A DNA stretch of 36,946 bases, from positions 1-36,946 of the forward strand of contig NZ_CAHJWJ010000030.1 of the NCBI RefSeq assembly GCF_903642285.1. The letters run 5' to 3'. Position 1 is the first letter of the stretch. Every line of letters begins with the position of its first letter. A program made the position numbers and the translations under genes. Under the pieces are notes generated by a model. It ran no database searches, was not told the DNA's origin, and worked only from the letters and a program-made list of their open reading frames with translations. Shown piece after piece: positions 10,801 to 22,951 of the stretch. The stretch is from Sphingomonas bacterium (GTDB taxonomy: Bacteria; Pseudomonadota; Alphaproteobacteria; Sphingomonadales; Sphingomonadaceae).

Positions 10801-10951
10801 CATCGCCGCCAAGTTCAACACCTATCGCTTCGCCGATTATAAGGAGAGCATGATCGCGCTGCTGGCGAAGGTGGTGCGGGTCAGCGTGGAGACGGTCGCG
10901 ATCACCGACGCGATGAAGGCGCTGGATCGCGGGCGGTCGGAGGCCGCCTGA
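7862..10951 (+). CDS. Single-chain restriction-modification enzyme (type ISP/IIG-like)
   Basis: The 1029-residue protein combines nuclease and adenine methyltransferase. The N-terminus has a PD-(D/E)xK site: LDGALL (D64) and WEAKD (E79, K81). The methyltransferase shows YTPGEIVRFM near 305, the AdoMet loop ILDPATGTGTF near 338, and catalytic GNPPYNANQQ near 453. The rest, with a C-terminal part typical of type ISP specificity domains, should recognise the target. Full type ISP enzymes such as LlaGI have a translocase of about 500 residues between nuclease and methylase; none is present here. Bases around 9480-10200 are AT-richer than the rest, suggesting an exchanged recognition domain. ATG at 7862 has GGGAG six bases upstream. 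Confidence 0.85.
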   Translation: MSRQLINEYRGDLDRLRAVSGSRRESVLREAFKDLLKRWGRSHDLQFVSEHDIVTPQKNRIYLDGALLHALRVPFGYWEAKDADDDLDAEIAAKTRKGYPRDNIIYSDDHTAVLIQDGHEVARALMDDTDALYPLLVRFYAHERREIADFNKAVKQFAADLPEVLKALRNLIAEKRAASSAFAAAERAFLKHAQDAINPAVREDDVQEMLIQHILTEDIFAKVFDNPDFHRQNNVASELYKLEEKLFARGEKSTLLRALSPYYSGIAQTAAVIQSHSEKQGFLKGLYENFYKVYNAKAADRLGVVYTPGEIVRFMIRSADWLCERHFGKNLIDRGVEILDPATGTGTFIVELLEHFRGHHDKLRHKYKEELHANEIAILPYYVANLNIEATYQAITGQFAEFENLCFVDTLDNVDALGIHSGHQFDMLGTLTDENIERIKRQNRRKISVIIGNPPYNANQQNENDNNKNRTYAHIDKRIKDTYIKASTAQKTKLYDMYARFYRWASDRLGDEGLVAFVTNSSFLEARTFDGFRKRVAQDFSEAWVIDLKGNARNSGERRRREGGNVFQDKIKVGVAIAFFVRRRDKQPFKLHYLAVDDYVREDDKREFVARRNLATDRFTVIKPNEAGDWLNQLEVGEWSNFIATADKNTKQGKSATTERAIFKLYSLGVKTNRDDWAVSFSRDALNQLYRFMIDHYLAFLKTLPGGQKRDWKQIEFDQTIKWTRKLRRLATAKTPLQVRPDAIAPSLYRPFTRLPMTFVAELNEDQYQLDHIIRRGEPNPTMMLSGYPSAKPAQALATNIVWHHDTLDKTNGLPRYRYTKTGERIDNITDWALNKFVAHYGKKGVTKGAIFHYVYAVLHDPVYRETYALNLKREFPRIPFYPDFARWAAWGETLMAMHIGYEDVAPWPVERIDVASKRAAGTTPKPILKSQSEAGAVVIDADTQITGIPPEAWTYRLGNRSAIDWVLDQHKEKTPRDPTIAAKFNTYRFADYKESMIALLAKVVRVSVETVAITDAMKALDRGRSEAA

Positions 10952-10970
10952 CCGTCGAGGTCGGTCAGGC
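10946..10970. terminator. Bidirectional hairpin holding both convergent stop codons
   Basis: GCCTGACCG (10946-10954) pairs perfectly with 10962-10970 across a 7-base loop. The TGA of the restriction-modification gene lies in the left arm and the TGA of the convergent 99-residue gene in the right arm. There is no U-run, so termination strength is uncertain. Confidence 0.55.
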
Positions 10971-11264
10971 CGACCCCTTCCCCCGCCACGCCAGCGACTG
11001 CCGGTTCAGCGCCGCCATGTCCGCCCCGCCCGCGATCGCCGCTTCGCCGAGCGCGATGGCGCGGGTCAGGGCGGCGGGGCCGGCATGTCGGTAGGCCGGG
11101 CGCTCGGCGACGTGATCGTACCAGCGGCCGCCGAACGCGTGATCTAGCAGGATACGCTGGAAGCAATGATCCGCGCTGACCGGCCAGCCGCGGGCGGCGG
11201 CGAGGGCCGGGAGGGTCTGGCGGGTGAGATGGAGCCATTGGGCTCGGAGGGGGGTGTGGGTCAT
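10965..11264 (-). CDS. Conserved hypothetical protein, 99 residues
   Basis: The start is the ATG at 11264 (MTHTPLRAQWLHLTRQ); the frame reads open further upstream only through repeat DNA. The body has LPALAAARGWPVSADHCFQR, ILLDHAFGGRWYD and LNRQSLAWRGKGSA. I recall sphingomonad homologues that are often labelled GCN5-related acetyltransferase, but the protein is too short for that fold and I see no acetyl-CoA loop, so I leave the function open. It is the last gene of the minus-strand TCA block, 215 bases after lpdA, with repeats between. Confidence 0.7.
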   Translation of the reverse strand: MTHTPLRAQWLHLTRQTLPALAAARGWPVSADHCFQRILLDHAFGGRWYDHVAERPAYRHAGPAALTRAIALGEAAIAGGADMAALNRQSLAWRGKGSA

Positions 11265-11317
11265 GGGTCGCTTGGGTTGGCGGTCACCCTCACCCTTTGC
11301 CGCCTTCGGCGTCTTTC

Positions 11318-11479
11318 CCTCTCCCATTGGGAGAGGAGGGAGCTGCACAGCTGCGGACTGGTGAGGGCGACGCCCATTACCCATACGCCCCGTCATGGGA
11401 GTAAATCCCATGACGTCGAACGCGGCTTTAGCCGCGTCGGCCGGGCGGTGCCCGCAAAGCCACTCCGTTTAGCCTATGG

Positions 11480-11499
<20 letters not shown>
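11318..11499. repeat. Cluster of palindromes between lpdA and the 99-residue gene
   Basis: Four hairpins follow one another: 11318-11326 with 11328-11336 (CCTCTCCCA); 11391-11400 with 11406-11415 (CGTCATGGGA, loop GTAAA); 11420-11427 with 11430-11437 (ACGCGGCT); and a long two-part stem, 11454-11462 with 11491-11499 (GCAAAGCCA) enclosing 11466-11474 with 11478-11486 (CGTTTAGCC). The last arm is the final coding part and stop of lpdA, so it may end or protect the operon transcript. Confidence 0.75.
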
Positions 11500-12869
<1,370 letters not shown>

Positions 12870-12877
<8 letters not shown>

Positions 12878-13241
12878 GGTCTTCTTCCGGCTCGGGCAAG
12901 CGACGATATCGCGTGTTGTTGGGTTTGATTACGACCATATGGCCATGAAGCCGCGCATTTTCGACTATTTCGAGAACACGACCGACAAGATCGATTTGGT
13001 CGCGCGGGCGGCACCGGATGAACACGATACCCAGCGGGGCAGGAGCATCGAACGCAAATACCAAATCGGAAAAGTCGCTGTCTTGCGTAACGATGACCCG
13101 ATGCTCTCGGATCGCAATCGCAAGCAGCTCCTCGTCGGCCGACATCGGGTAGTTGAGCGCGGCTTCGACGACGTCATGGTCTCGATCGGCAAGCGCACGC
13201 GCCAGTGTCCGGCTTACATGCACATCGATCAGGAACTTCAA
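12870..13241 (-). CDS. DUF5615 PIN-like toxin
   Basis: The 123-residue protein begins MKFLIDVHVSRTLARALADR and contains HRVIVTQDSDFSDLVF, the conserved acidic segments of the DUF5615 PIN-like family, which are predicted ribonucleases. It starts with an ATGA overlap on the DUF433 gene and ends inside the start region of lpdA. It fits the toxin half of a DUF433/DUF5615 pair, a frequent bacterial arrangement. No activity can be read from sequence alone. Confidence 0.8.
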
Positions 13242-13486
13242 GCGGCCTTTGCCTGTCCGATCGCAACGCCCCCGTCCTCACGGATCAGGTCGGCAGCGAA
13301 GGCCGCCGCTGCCCGAAGATGCTGCGGCTCGATACCGGGATATTCCTCGGCCATCTGTTCGGCGGTCCAACCGGTGCCCATCAGGTCAAGCACGAATTCG
13401 ACCTTTATGCGCGTGTCCCGGAAGATGGGCTTTCCAAACCCGATCTTGGGATTTGAGTAGATGTGGTCTTGCCAATTGATGTCCAT
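13238..13486 (-). CDS. DUF433 antitoxin
   Basis: The 82-residue protein has the DUF433 pattern: an N-terminal segment with PKIGFGKPIFRDTRIKVEFV, then LDLMGTGWTAEQMAEEYPGI and a helix-rich end (LRAAAAFAADLI). DUF433 proteins carry a winged/helix-turn-helix-like fold and act as antitoxin to DUF5615 or PIN toxins. The ATG at 13486 follows the odhB stop by ten bases, and GGAGG lies in that gap, so it is read as part of the odh operon. Confidence 0.82.
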   Translation of the reverse strand: MDINWQDHIYSNPKIGFGKPIFRDTRIKVEFVLDLMGTGWTAEQMAEEYPGIEPQHLRAAAAFAADLIREDGGVAIGQAKAA

Positions 13487-13496
13487 CGCCGCCTCC

Positions 13497-14771
<1,275 letters not shown>

Positions 14772-14789
14772 TTTATTCTACTTTCTGTG

Positions 14790-14855
14790 CTCCTGCAAAA
14801 GCAGGAGCCTAGGGTTGTCCTGCCGGACCCTGGGTTCCTGCTTTCGCAGGAACCC
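14790..14855. repeat. Paired hairpin element between sucA and odhB
   Basis: CTCCTGC (14790-14796) pairs with 14801-14807, and GGGTTCCTGC (14832-14841) with 14846-14855. AGGGT at 14811-14815 can also pair with 14827-14831. The two hairpins share the CCTGC/GCAGG core in inverted order, and the same design recurs at 31430-31502. Placed inside the operon, it could reduce readthrough or stabilise the upstream sucA message. Confidence 0.7.
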
Positions 14856-14866
14856 AAGGAACGGAA

Positions 14867-17797
14867 TCAATTATTCCGCGTGCGCCGGATCTCGTCGCGG
14901 ACATTCTGGCCGAGCGCGTCGGCGACGAGCGCGGCCTGTTCCGTCTTGTGCCGCTTCATCAGGCCCGTCGCAGGAGATGCCGACGCCGTACGGCCGGCAT
15001 AGCGCGCGCGCTTCACCGAACCCGCGACGCCGCCGAGCGCCTCCTCGATCATCGGTTCGACGAAAAACCAGTATCCCTGATTCTTCGGCTCCTCCTGCGC
15101 CCACACCACTTCTTCCAGGTTCGGCATACGCGCGAACCGCTTCGCCAGCGGATCGCCGGGGAAGGGATAGAGCTGCTCGACGCGCACGATCTGGGTTTCG
15201 GTATCGCCCGCCGCGTCGCGCGCCTCCATCAGGTCGTACGCGACCTTGCCGGTGCACAGCACGACGCGCTTCGTATCCGCATCGGCGGGCGCCGCGGGGT
15301 CGGACAGGATGCGCTTGAAATGCGTATCGCCGACGAACTCCGCCGCGCTCGACACCGCCAGCTTGTGGCGCAGCAGCGACTTGGGTGTCATCACGATCAG
15401 GGGTTTACGGAACGACCGGTGCATCTGCCGCCGGAGCAGATGGTAATAATTGGCCGGCGTGGTGCAGTTCGCAACCTGCATGTTGTCGCCTGCGCACAGT
15501 TGCAGGAACCGCTCGGGCCGTGCCGACGAATGCTCCGGCCCCTGCCCCTCATAGCCATGCGGCAACAGCATCACGAGGCCGTTGGCGCGCAGCCACTTGG
15601 CCTCGCCCGACGCGATGAACTGGTCGATCATGATCTGCGCGCCGTTGACGAAATCGCCGAACTGCGCCTCCCACAACACCAGCGTCTTGGGGTCGGCGAG
15701 CGCATAGCCATATTCGAAGCCGAGCACGCCATATTCGCTAAGCGGCGAGTCCAGCACTTCGAACCGGCCATGCTCGATCGATTGCAGCGGGACATATTTA
15801 TGCTCGTCGGTCTGGTCGACCCACACCGCGTGACGCTGCGAGAAAGTGCCGCGGCCCGAATCCTGTCCCGACAGGCGGACTCCATAGCCTTCCGACAGCA
15901 GCGACCCAAACGCCAGCGCCTCGCCCGTCGCCCAGTCGAAATTGGCGCCCGTCCTGAACATTTCGCGCTTGGCGTCGATCACGCGGCCCAGAGTCTTGTG
16001 GATCGTCAGGTCGCCCGGCACCGTCGTCAGCGTGCGGCCCAGCGCATCGAACAGCTTCTGGCTGACCCCGGTCTCCAGGTTGCGCCGCGCGCTCTCCGCA
16101 TCCGCCGGCGCGTGCAACCCCGACCAGCGCCCGGCGAACCAGTCGGCCTTGTTGGGCTTGTACGCCGCGCCTGCCTCGAACTCGCCTTCCAGCAGCGTGG
16201 TGTACTGGTGGACGTCCTTGTCGATCCAGGCCTGGTCGACGACCTTCTCCTCGATCAGCCGCTGGCCATAGACCGCGCTGACGCCGGGATGCCGGCGGAT
16301 CTTGTCATACATCAGCGGCTGGGTGAAGCTCGGCTCGTCGCCCTCGTTATGCCCGAAGCGACGATAGCACCACATGTCGATCACGATGTCGCGGTGGAAT
16401 TTCTGTCGGAACTCCATCGCCATCTTGGTCGCGAAGGTCACCGCCTCGGGATCGTCGCCGTTGACGTGGAAGATCGGTGCCTGGACGCCCTTGGCGACGT
16501 CGGACGGATAATCCGACGAGCGCGCGAATTGCGGGCTGGTCGTGAAGCCGATCTGGTTGTTGATGATGAAGTGGACGCAGCCGCCGGTATTGTAGCCACG
16601 GATGCCCGAGAAGCCCAGGCATTCCCACACGATCCCTTGCCCTGCGAACGCCGCGTCGCCGTGGATCAGTACGGGGAGCGCGCGAAGATGCTCCTTCAGG
16701 TCGTCGGAGATCGTCTGGATCGCGCGCGTCTTGCCGAGCACCACCGGATCGGCGGCCTCGAGATGCGACGGATTGGCGACCAGCGACATATGGACCTTGA
16801 TCCCGTCGAACTGACGATCGGTGCTGGTGCCGAGATGGTATTTCACGTCGCCCGAGCCGCCGACCTCCTCCGGGTTCGCGGAGCCGCCGCCGAATTCGTG
16901 GAAGATCACGCGCAGCGGTTTGGCCATCACGTTCGCCAGCACGTTCAGCCGGCCGCGATGCGCCATGCCGAACACGATCTCGTTCACGCCGAACTGACCG
17001 CCATATTTGATGACGGATTCCAGCGCGGGGATCATGCTCTCGCCGCCGTCCAGCCCGAAGCGCTTGGTGCCGACATATTTGCGGCCAAGGAATTTCTCCC
17101 ATTGCTCCGCCTCGATGACCTTGGTCAGGATCGCGCGCTTGCCCTCGGGGCTGAACTGGATCGCCTTGTCCTTGCCCTCCATCCGGTCCTGCAGGAACCG
17201 CCGCTCGTCGACATCGGCGATGTGCATATATTCCAGGCCGACCTTGCCGCAGTAATTGGCGCGAAGGATCGCGACGACTTCGCGCGCGGTCGACCATTCG
17301 AGGCCGAGCGTGCCGCCGAGATAGACCGGCCGGTCGAGATCGGCATCGGAGAAGCCGTGATATTCGGGGCTGAGATCGGCGGGAAGATGCTGCCGCGCGA
17401 GATGGAGCGGATCGAGATCGGCGGCGAGATGCCCGCGCACGCGGTAGGTGCGGATGAGCATCTGCACGCGGATCGCGTCGGAGGCGGCCTTGGTGACGTC
17501 GACCGCAGGGGCGGCCGTGGCGGCGGGGGCCGGCGCGGGCTTGCCCCTGGAGGGCTTAGCCGCGGGCTCCATCTGCGTCGGATCGAGCGCCGCGGTCAGA
17601 TCGTCGGTGGACGACAGCGGCCAGGCAGCGTTCAGCCAGCTAGGTCCGCCTGCGGAGCCTTCCAGCCCCTCGAAAAAGGATCGCCAGCCCGACTCGACGC
17701 TGTCCGGCTTGTCCCGGAAGCGTGCGTACAACGTCTCGACGAACGCCGGGCTGACGCCGGCGGCGATGTCGCTGAAATCCTGGCCTTCGTAACCCAT
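14867..17797 (-). CDS. sucA: 2-oxoglutarate dehydrogenase E1
   Basis: This thiamine diphosphate enzyme decarboxylates 2-oxoglutarate and passes succinyl to odhB lipoate. The 976 residues begin with the E2-contact region (PAFVETLYARFRDKPDSVE). HGDAAFAGQGIVWECLGFSG and IINNQIGFTTSPQF belong to the ThDP region, and RRFGHNEGDEPSFTQP is a conserved E1 motif. In the C-terminal half, SQRHAVWVDQT and LLPHGYEGQGPEHSSARPER are typical of E1. The ATG at 17797 has GGAAGGA upstream. It follows sucD after 158 bases of repeat DNA. Confidence 0.97.
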   Translation of the reverse strand: MGYEGQDFSDIAAGVSPAFVETLYARFRDKPDSVESGWRSFFEGLEGSAGGPSWLNAAWPLSSTDDLTAALDPTQMEPAAKPSRGKPAPAPAATAAPAVDVTKAASDAIRVQMLIRTYRVRGHLAADLDPLHLARQHLPADLSPEYHGFSDADLDRPVYLGGTLGLEWSTAREVVAILRANYCGKVGLEYMHIADVDERRFLQDRMEGKDKAIQFSPEGKRAILTKVIEAEQWEKFLGRKYVGTKRFGLDGGESMIPALESVIKYGGQFGVNEIVFGMAHRGRLNVLANVMAKPLRVIFHEFGGGSANPEEVGGSGDVKYHLGTSTDRQFDGIKVHMSLVANPSHLEAADPVVLGKTRAIQTISDDLKEHLRALPVLIHGDAAFAGQGIVWECLGFSGIRGYNTGGCVHFIINNQIGFTTSPQFARSSDYPSDVAKGVQAPIFHVNGDDPEAVTFATKMAMEFRQKFHRDIVIDMWCYRRFGHNEGDEPSFTQPLMYDKIRRHPGVSAVYGQRLIEEKVVDQAWIDKDVHQYTTLLEGEFEAGAAYKPNKADWFAGRWSGLHAPADAESARRNLETGVSQKLFDALGRTLTTVPGDLTIHKTLGRVIDAKREMFRTGANFDWATGEALAFGSLLSEGYGVRLSGQDSGRGTFSQRHAVWVDQTDEHKYVPLQSIEHGRFEVLDSPLSEYGVLGFEYGYALADPKTLVLWEAQFGDFVNGAQIMIDQFIASGEAKWLRANGLVMLLPHGYEGQGPEHSSARPERFLQLCAGDNMQVANCTTPANYYHLLRRQMHRSFRKPLIVMTPKSLLRHKLAVSSAAEFVGDTHFKRILSDPAAPADADTKRVVLCTGKVAYDLMEARDAAGDTETQIVRVEQLYPFPGDPLAKRFARMPNLEEVVWAQEEPKNQGYWFFVEPMIEEALGGVAGSVKRARYAGRTASASPATGLMKRHKTEQAALVADALGQNVRDEIRRTRNN

Positions 17798-17813
17798 CGT
17801 TCGTTCCTTCCTA

Positions 17814-17965
17814 CCCCTCTCCCCTTGTGGGAGAGGGAGGGGCCCGCCGCTCGAAGAGCGGTGGGAGGGTGAGGGGGACTGCCTGCGAGATTTCCCGCCT
17901 CACTCCCCCTCATCCGGCGCTCCGCGCCACCTTCTCCCACAAGGGGAGAAGGGTTTTAACCCTTC
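17814..17965. repeat. Paired inverted repeats between sucD and sucA
   Basis: The left unit (17814-17837) is built on CTCTCCCC TTGT GGGAGAG. The right unit (17931-17953) is its inverted relative, TTCTCCCACAAGGGGAGAA. The arms enclose about 93 bases. Directly next to this, GAAGGGTT (17948-17955) pairs with AACCCTTC (17958-17965), a palindrome that contains the sucD stop codon. The unit resembles a common proteobacterial repeat; a related single hairpin is at 11318-11336. Confidence 0.72.
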
Positions 17966-18840
17966 AACACGTCCAGCAACGTCTCGCCCAGCAAGGACGG
18001 CGACGCCGACACCCGGATCCCGGCGGCTTCCATCGCCGCGATCTTGTCCTCGGCACCGCCCTGCCCGCCCGACACGATCGCGCCCGCATGGCCCATCCGC
18101 CGCCCCGGCGGCGCGGTGCGGCCGGCGATGAAGCCCGCCATCGGCTTCTTGCGCCCGCGCTTCGCCTCGTCGATCAGGAACTGCGCCGCCTCTTCCTCCG
18201 CCGAACCGCCGATCTCGCCGATCATGATGATCGACTTGGTCGCCTCGTCGGCCAGGAACAGTTCCAGCACGTCGATGAAGTTCGTCCCGTTGACCGGATC
18301 GCCGCCGATGCCGACCGCGGTGGTCTGGCCGAGCCCGGCGTTCGATGTCTGGAACACCGCCTCATAGGTCAGCGTGCCCGAGCGCGAGACGACGCCGACC
18401 GAACCCTGCTTGAAAATGCTGCCGGGCATGATCCCGATCTTGCATTCCCCCGGCGTCAGGACGCCGGGGCAATTCGGGCCGATCAGCCGCGACTTCGAGC
18501 CGCTGAGCGCGCGCTTGACCTTGACCATGTCGAGCACCGGAATGCCCTCGGTGATGGTCACGATCAGCGGGATCTCGGCGTCGATCGCCTCAAGGATCGA
18601 ATCCGCGGCGAAGGGGGGCGGGACGTAGATCACACTCGCGGTCGCCCCGGTCTTCGCCGCGGCCTCCGCGACGGTGTTATAGACCGGCAGCCCGAGATGC
18701 TCCGTCCCGCCCTTGCCGGGCGTGACGCCGCCGACCATCTGCGTACCGTAATCCAGCGCCGCCTTGGTATGGAAGCTGCCGGTCTCGCCGGTCATCCCTT
18801 GCGTGATGACCCGGGTGTTCTTGTCGACGAGGATGCTCAC
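17956..18840 (-). CDS. sucD: Succinyl-CoA synthetase alpha subunit
   Basis: SucD with SucC makes succinate and ATP/GTP from succinyl-CoA. The 294 residues start [20 protein letters not shown] (CoA-binding Rossmann part). They include [18 protein letters not shown] and the active-site histidine in [13 protein letters not shown] near residue 250. The GTG start at 18840 has AAGGGGA about eight bases upstream, inside the end of the exported-protein gene. The beta-subunit gene sucC, usually directly upstream, is not in this window. Confidence 0.96.
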   Translation of the reverse strand: MSILVDKNTRVITQGMTGETGSFHTKAALDYGTQMVGGVTPGKGGTEHLGLPVYNTVAEAAAKTGATASVIYVPPPFAADSILEAIDAEIPLIVTITEGIPVLDMVKVKRALSGSKSRLIGPNCPGVLTPGECKIGIMPGSIFKQGSVGVVSRSGTLTYEAVFQTSNAGLGQTTAVGIGGDPVNGTNFIDVLELFLADEATKSIIMIGEIGGSAEEEAAQFLIDEAKRGRKKPMAGFIAGRTAPPGRRMGHAGAIVSGGQGGAEDKIAAMEAAGIRVSASPSLLGETLLDVLKG

Positions 18841-18843
18841 GCG

Positions 18844-20423
<1,580 letters not shown>

Positions 20424-21530
20424 TTATACGCCGTGACCTAGCGCCAGATAGTCGTCCGATCGCATCTCCTCCAGTCTGCTGACCGTACGCTGGAACTCGA
20501 ACGCACCGTCGCCGTCCCGGTACAGCGTACCGGGTTGCGTATCTGCGGCGGCCAGCAATTTGACGCGGTGTTCGTACAGCGCGTCGATCAGCGCGACGAA
20601 CCGCGCGGCCTCGTTACGGTTGTCCGGACCCATCGCGGGGATGCCGACCAGGATCACGGTGTGATAGCGCCGCGCGATCGCCAGGTAATCCGCCATACCC
20701 CGCGCCTCCGCACAAAGCCGCCTGAACGAGAAAACCGCCACGCCCTTCAGCGCCTTTGGCACATGCAGCGTCCGGCCCTGCACGGTCAGGTCCTCGGACG
20801 GGACATGCGCCGCGTCCTCGACGGGATAGTCCGTCAGTCGGAAGAACGCAGCGGATAAAGCCGCGGTGGCGGCGGGCCCGTTCGGGACCAGCCATGTGTC
20901 GATCGCACCCAGCCGGTCGCGCCGGTAATCGACCGGGCCGTTGAGCGGCAGCACGTCCAGCCGCGCCTGGAGCAGCGCGATGAACGACAGGAAATGTTCG
21001 CGGTTGAGCCCGTTCTTGTAAAGGTCCTGCGGCGGCCGGTTCGAGGTGGTGACGATCGTAACGCCGTGATCGATCAGCGCCGTGAACAGCCGCGACAGGA
21101 TCATCGCATCCGGGCTGTTGGTGACCATCATCTCGTCGAATGCCAGCAACCGCGCCTCATCGGCGATGGCGGCGGCGACGGGAGCGATCGGATCGCCCTG
21201 TTCCTTCACGCGCTCGGCGGCGATGCGCTGGTGGATCTCCAGCATGAACGCACCGAAATGGACGCGGCGCTTGCGCCGGATGTCGAGGTTGACGAAGAAC
21301 AGGTCCATCAGCATCGACTTGCCGCGCCCGACATCGCCCCAGAGATAGAGCCCGCGCGGCGCGGGCGGCCTGGCACGGGCGAGCCGCCAGAGAACGCTGC
21401 CCCGCCTGGGAGCGACTTCCAGTTCCGACTGGAGCGTGGCGAGGCGTGCAGCGGCGGCGGCCTGTTCGGGATCGGGACGCAGCTCGCCATCGGCGATCAG
21501 GGTTTCGTAGGCGGCGAGGACGCTAAACAT
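20424..21530 (-). CDS. zapE: AFG1-like ATPase, cell division protein ZapE
   Basis: The 368-residue AAA-type ATPase has Walker A GDVGRGKS at 65-72 and Walker B LLAFDEMMV (D132, E133). Family features are LYLWGDVGRGKSMLMDLFF, HFGAFMLEIHQRI and TTSNRPPQDLYKNGLNR. In E. coli ZapE associates with the division ring and stress survival; the mitochondrial relative AFG1 handles respiratory subunits, which fits its place before TCA genes. It starts nine bases after the thioesterase gene, with GAGGG as ribosome-binding site. Confidence 0.93.
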   Translation of the reverse strand: MFSVLAAYETLIADGELRPDPEQAAAAARLATLQSELEVAPRRGSVLWRLARARPPAPRGLYLWGDVGRGKSMLMDLFFVNLDIRRKRRVHFGAFMLEIHQRIAAERVKEQGDPIAPVAAAIADEARLLAFDEMMVTNSPDAMILSRLFTALIDHGVTIVTTSNRPPQDLYKNGLNREHFLSFIALLQARLDVLPLNGPVDYRRDRLGAIDTWLVPNGPAATAALSAAFFRLTDYPVEDAAHVPSEDLTVQGRTLHVPKALKGVAVFSFRRLCAEARGMADYLAIARRYHTVILVGIPAMGPDNRNEAARFVALIDALYEHRVKLLAAADTQPGTLYRDGDGAFEFQRTVSRLEEMRSDDYLALGHGV

Positions 21531-21539
21531 GCGTCGCCC

Positions 21540-21995
21540 TCATCTGACGGAAGGCTTGCGGATCGTCCCCGAAAACGCCGCGATCCGCGTGTCGTCCTCA
21601 CCCTGCACCACCAGCCCGCGCAGGAACAGCAGCCGGCCCGTTTCCTTCAGCAATTCGACCTGCGCCTCGATCGGCTCGCCGATCTTGCCGCCGCCGATGA
21701 ACTGCGTGTTGAGGTCGAGCGTCACCGCCGTGCCCGCGGTAATCAGCCCGAACCCGCGACTGGCCGCAAACAGCGCGATATCGATGAACGCGAGCAATGC
21801 GCCGCCGTGGACATAGTCGCGCAGATTGGAATGCCGATGCTCCGGCGTCATCCGAACCCGCGCGACCGTGCCATCGACGCGAAACAGCATCGGCCCGAGC
21901 AGCGTGTTGAACCGCGTTGGATCGGTCGGCGACCAGGTGCGCCAGCCGGGGTTGGCGGCGTCTTCGGTGTCGGTGAAATGCGGCGTGTCGGTCAA
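21540..21995 (-). CDS. PaaI-like hotdog-fold thioesterase
   Basis: The 151-residue protein has the acyl-CoA thioesterase core: RHSNLRDYVHGGALLAFIDI with the HGG turn and helix, then TLDLNTQFIGGGKIGEPIEA and the strands LLFLRGLVVQGEDDTRIAAF. It should hydrolyse a small acyl or aryl thioester; the substrate is unknown. The only reasonable start is TTG at 21995. GGGGTGG, which forms the end of the neighbouring repeat arm (22001-22020), lies a few bases upstream and would serve as ribosome-binding site. It precedes zapE by nine bases. Confidence 0.87.
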   Translation of the reverse strand: MTDTPHFTDTEDAANPGWRTWSPTDPTRFNTLLGPMLFRVDGTVARVRMTPEHRHSNLRDYVHGGALLAFIDIALFAASRGFGLITAGTAVTLDLNTQFIGGGKIGEPIEAQVELLKETGRLLFLRGLVVQGEDDTRIAAFSGTIRKPSVR

Positions 21996-22000
21996 ATTGC

Positions 22001-22102
22001 CACCCCGGCGAAGGCCGGGGCCCAGTCGGGATAACCGGCGTGATGAGCGGCAACGCTTGCCAATGATCGTCTGGATACTGGACCCCGGCCTTCGCCGGGG
22101 TG
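22001..22102. repeat. REPIN-like element with 25-base inverted arms
   Basis: The left arm 22001-22025 (CACCCCGGCGAAGGCCGGGG plus CCCAG) is inverted at 22078-22102 with one mismatch. Each arm also folds on itself (CCCCGGC loop GAAG GCCGGGG). The insert of about 52 bases contains GGCAA/TTGCC. A second copy with perfect arms is at 28520-28622. It lies between sdhB (stop) and the thioesterase (start). Confidence 0.85.
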
Positions 22103-22108
22103 GCTAAA

Positions 22109-22891
22109 TCAAATAACCCGCTCGGCTTCCATCTTCTTGATCTCGGCGATCGCCTTGGCCGGGTTCAGCCCCTTGGGACACACCGTCGCGCAGTTCATGA
22201 TCGTATGGCACCGATACAGGCGGAACGGATCCTCCAGTTCGTTCAGCCGATCTCCCGTCATCTCGTCGCGGCTGTCCGCAAGCCAGCGATACGCCTGCAA
22301 CAGGATCGCCGGCCCCAGGAACTTGTCGCTGTTCCACCAATAGCTCGGGCACGACGTCGAACAGCAGGCGCACAGGATGCACTCGTACAATCCGTCCAGC
22401 TTCTCGCGATCCTCGGGCGACTGCAGCCGCTCCTTGCCAGAGGGCGGCGGGGTGACGGTCTGCAGCCAGGGCTTGATCGACGAATATTGCGCGTAGAAAT
22501 GGGTGAAGTCGGGGACCAGGTCCTTGATGACTTCCATGTGCGGCAGGGGCGTGATCCGCACTTCGCCCTTCACGTCCTCGATCGCGGTGGTACAGGCAAG
22601 ACCGTTGCTGCCGTCGATGTTCATCGAACACGATCCGCAGATGCCCTCTCGGCAGGACCGGCGGAACGTCAGCGAGCTGTCCTGCTCGCCCTTCATCTTG
22701 ATCAGCGCGTCGAGCACCATCGGCCCGCATTCGTCGAGATCGACGTCGAACGTGTCGAAGCGCGGGTTCTCCGCCTTGTCGGGATCGTAGCGATAGACCT
22801 TGAAGCGTTTCAAGCGCTTGCCGGCGGTCGGCGAGGCATGCGCCTTGCCCTTCTTGACGACACTGTTCTTCGGCAGGGTGAACTCGGCCAT
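22109..22891 (-). CDS. sdhB: Succinate dehydrogenase iron-sulfur subunit
   Basis: SdhB carries electrons from the flavoprotein to quinone through three iron-sulfur clusters at the inner membrane. The 260 residues show the 2Fe-2S motif [15 protein letters not shown] and the cluster motifs [17 protein letters not shown] and [17 protein letters not shown]. The ATG at 22891 has GAGGAG upstream. It is separated from sdhA by a ClpP-like gene and two toxin-antitoxin modules, one of them on the opposite strand, so it must have its own promoter or be read from that of hicBA. Confidence 0.97.
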   Translation of the reverse strand: MAEFTLPKNSVVKKGKAHASPTAGKRLKRFKVYRYDPDKAENPRFDTFDVDLDECGPMVLDALIKMKGEQDSSLTFRRSCREGICGSCSMNIDGSNGLACTTAIEDVKGEVRITPLPHMEVIKDLVPDFTHFYAQYSSIKPWLQTVTPPPSGKERLQSPEDREKLDGLYECILCACCSTSCPSYWWNSDKFLGPAILLQAYRWLADSRDEMTGDRLNELEDPFRLYRCHTIMNCATVCPKGLNPAKAIAEIKKMEAERVI

Positions 22892-22951
22892 CGCCGCGAT
22901 GCTCCTCGGTTTCTCGCGTCGCAGCTATGCCTTCCGCCTCCTGTGCGCAAG

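Noticed and set aside
10965..11264. GCN5-related acetyltransferase label
   Set aside because: Only 99 residues and no acetyl-CoA binding loop visible; kept as hypothetical.
14948..17872. Plus-strand open frame of more than 900 codons opposite sucA
   Set aside because: Antisense shadow of a well-conserved enzyme, with arginine/alanine/leucine-biased product and no ribosome-binding site.
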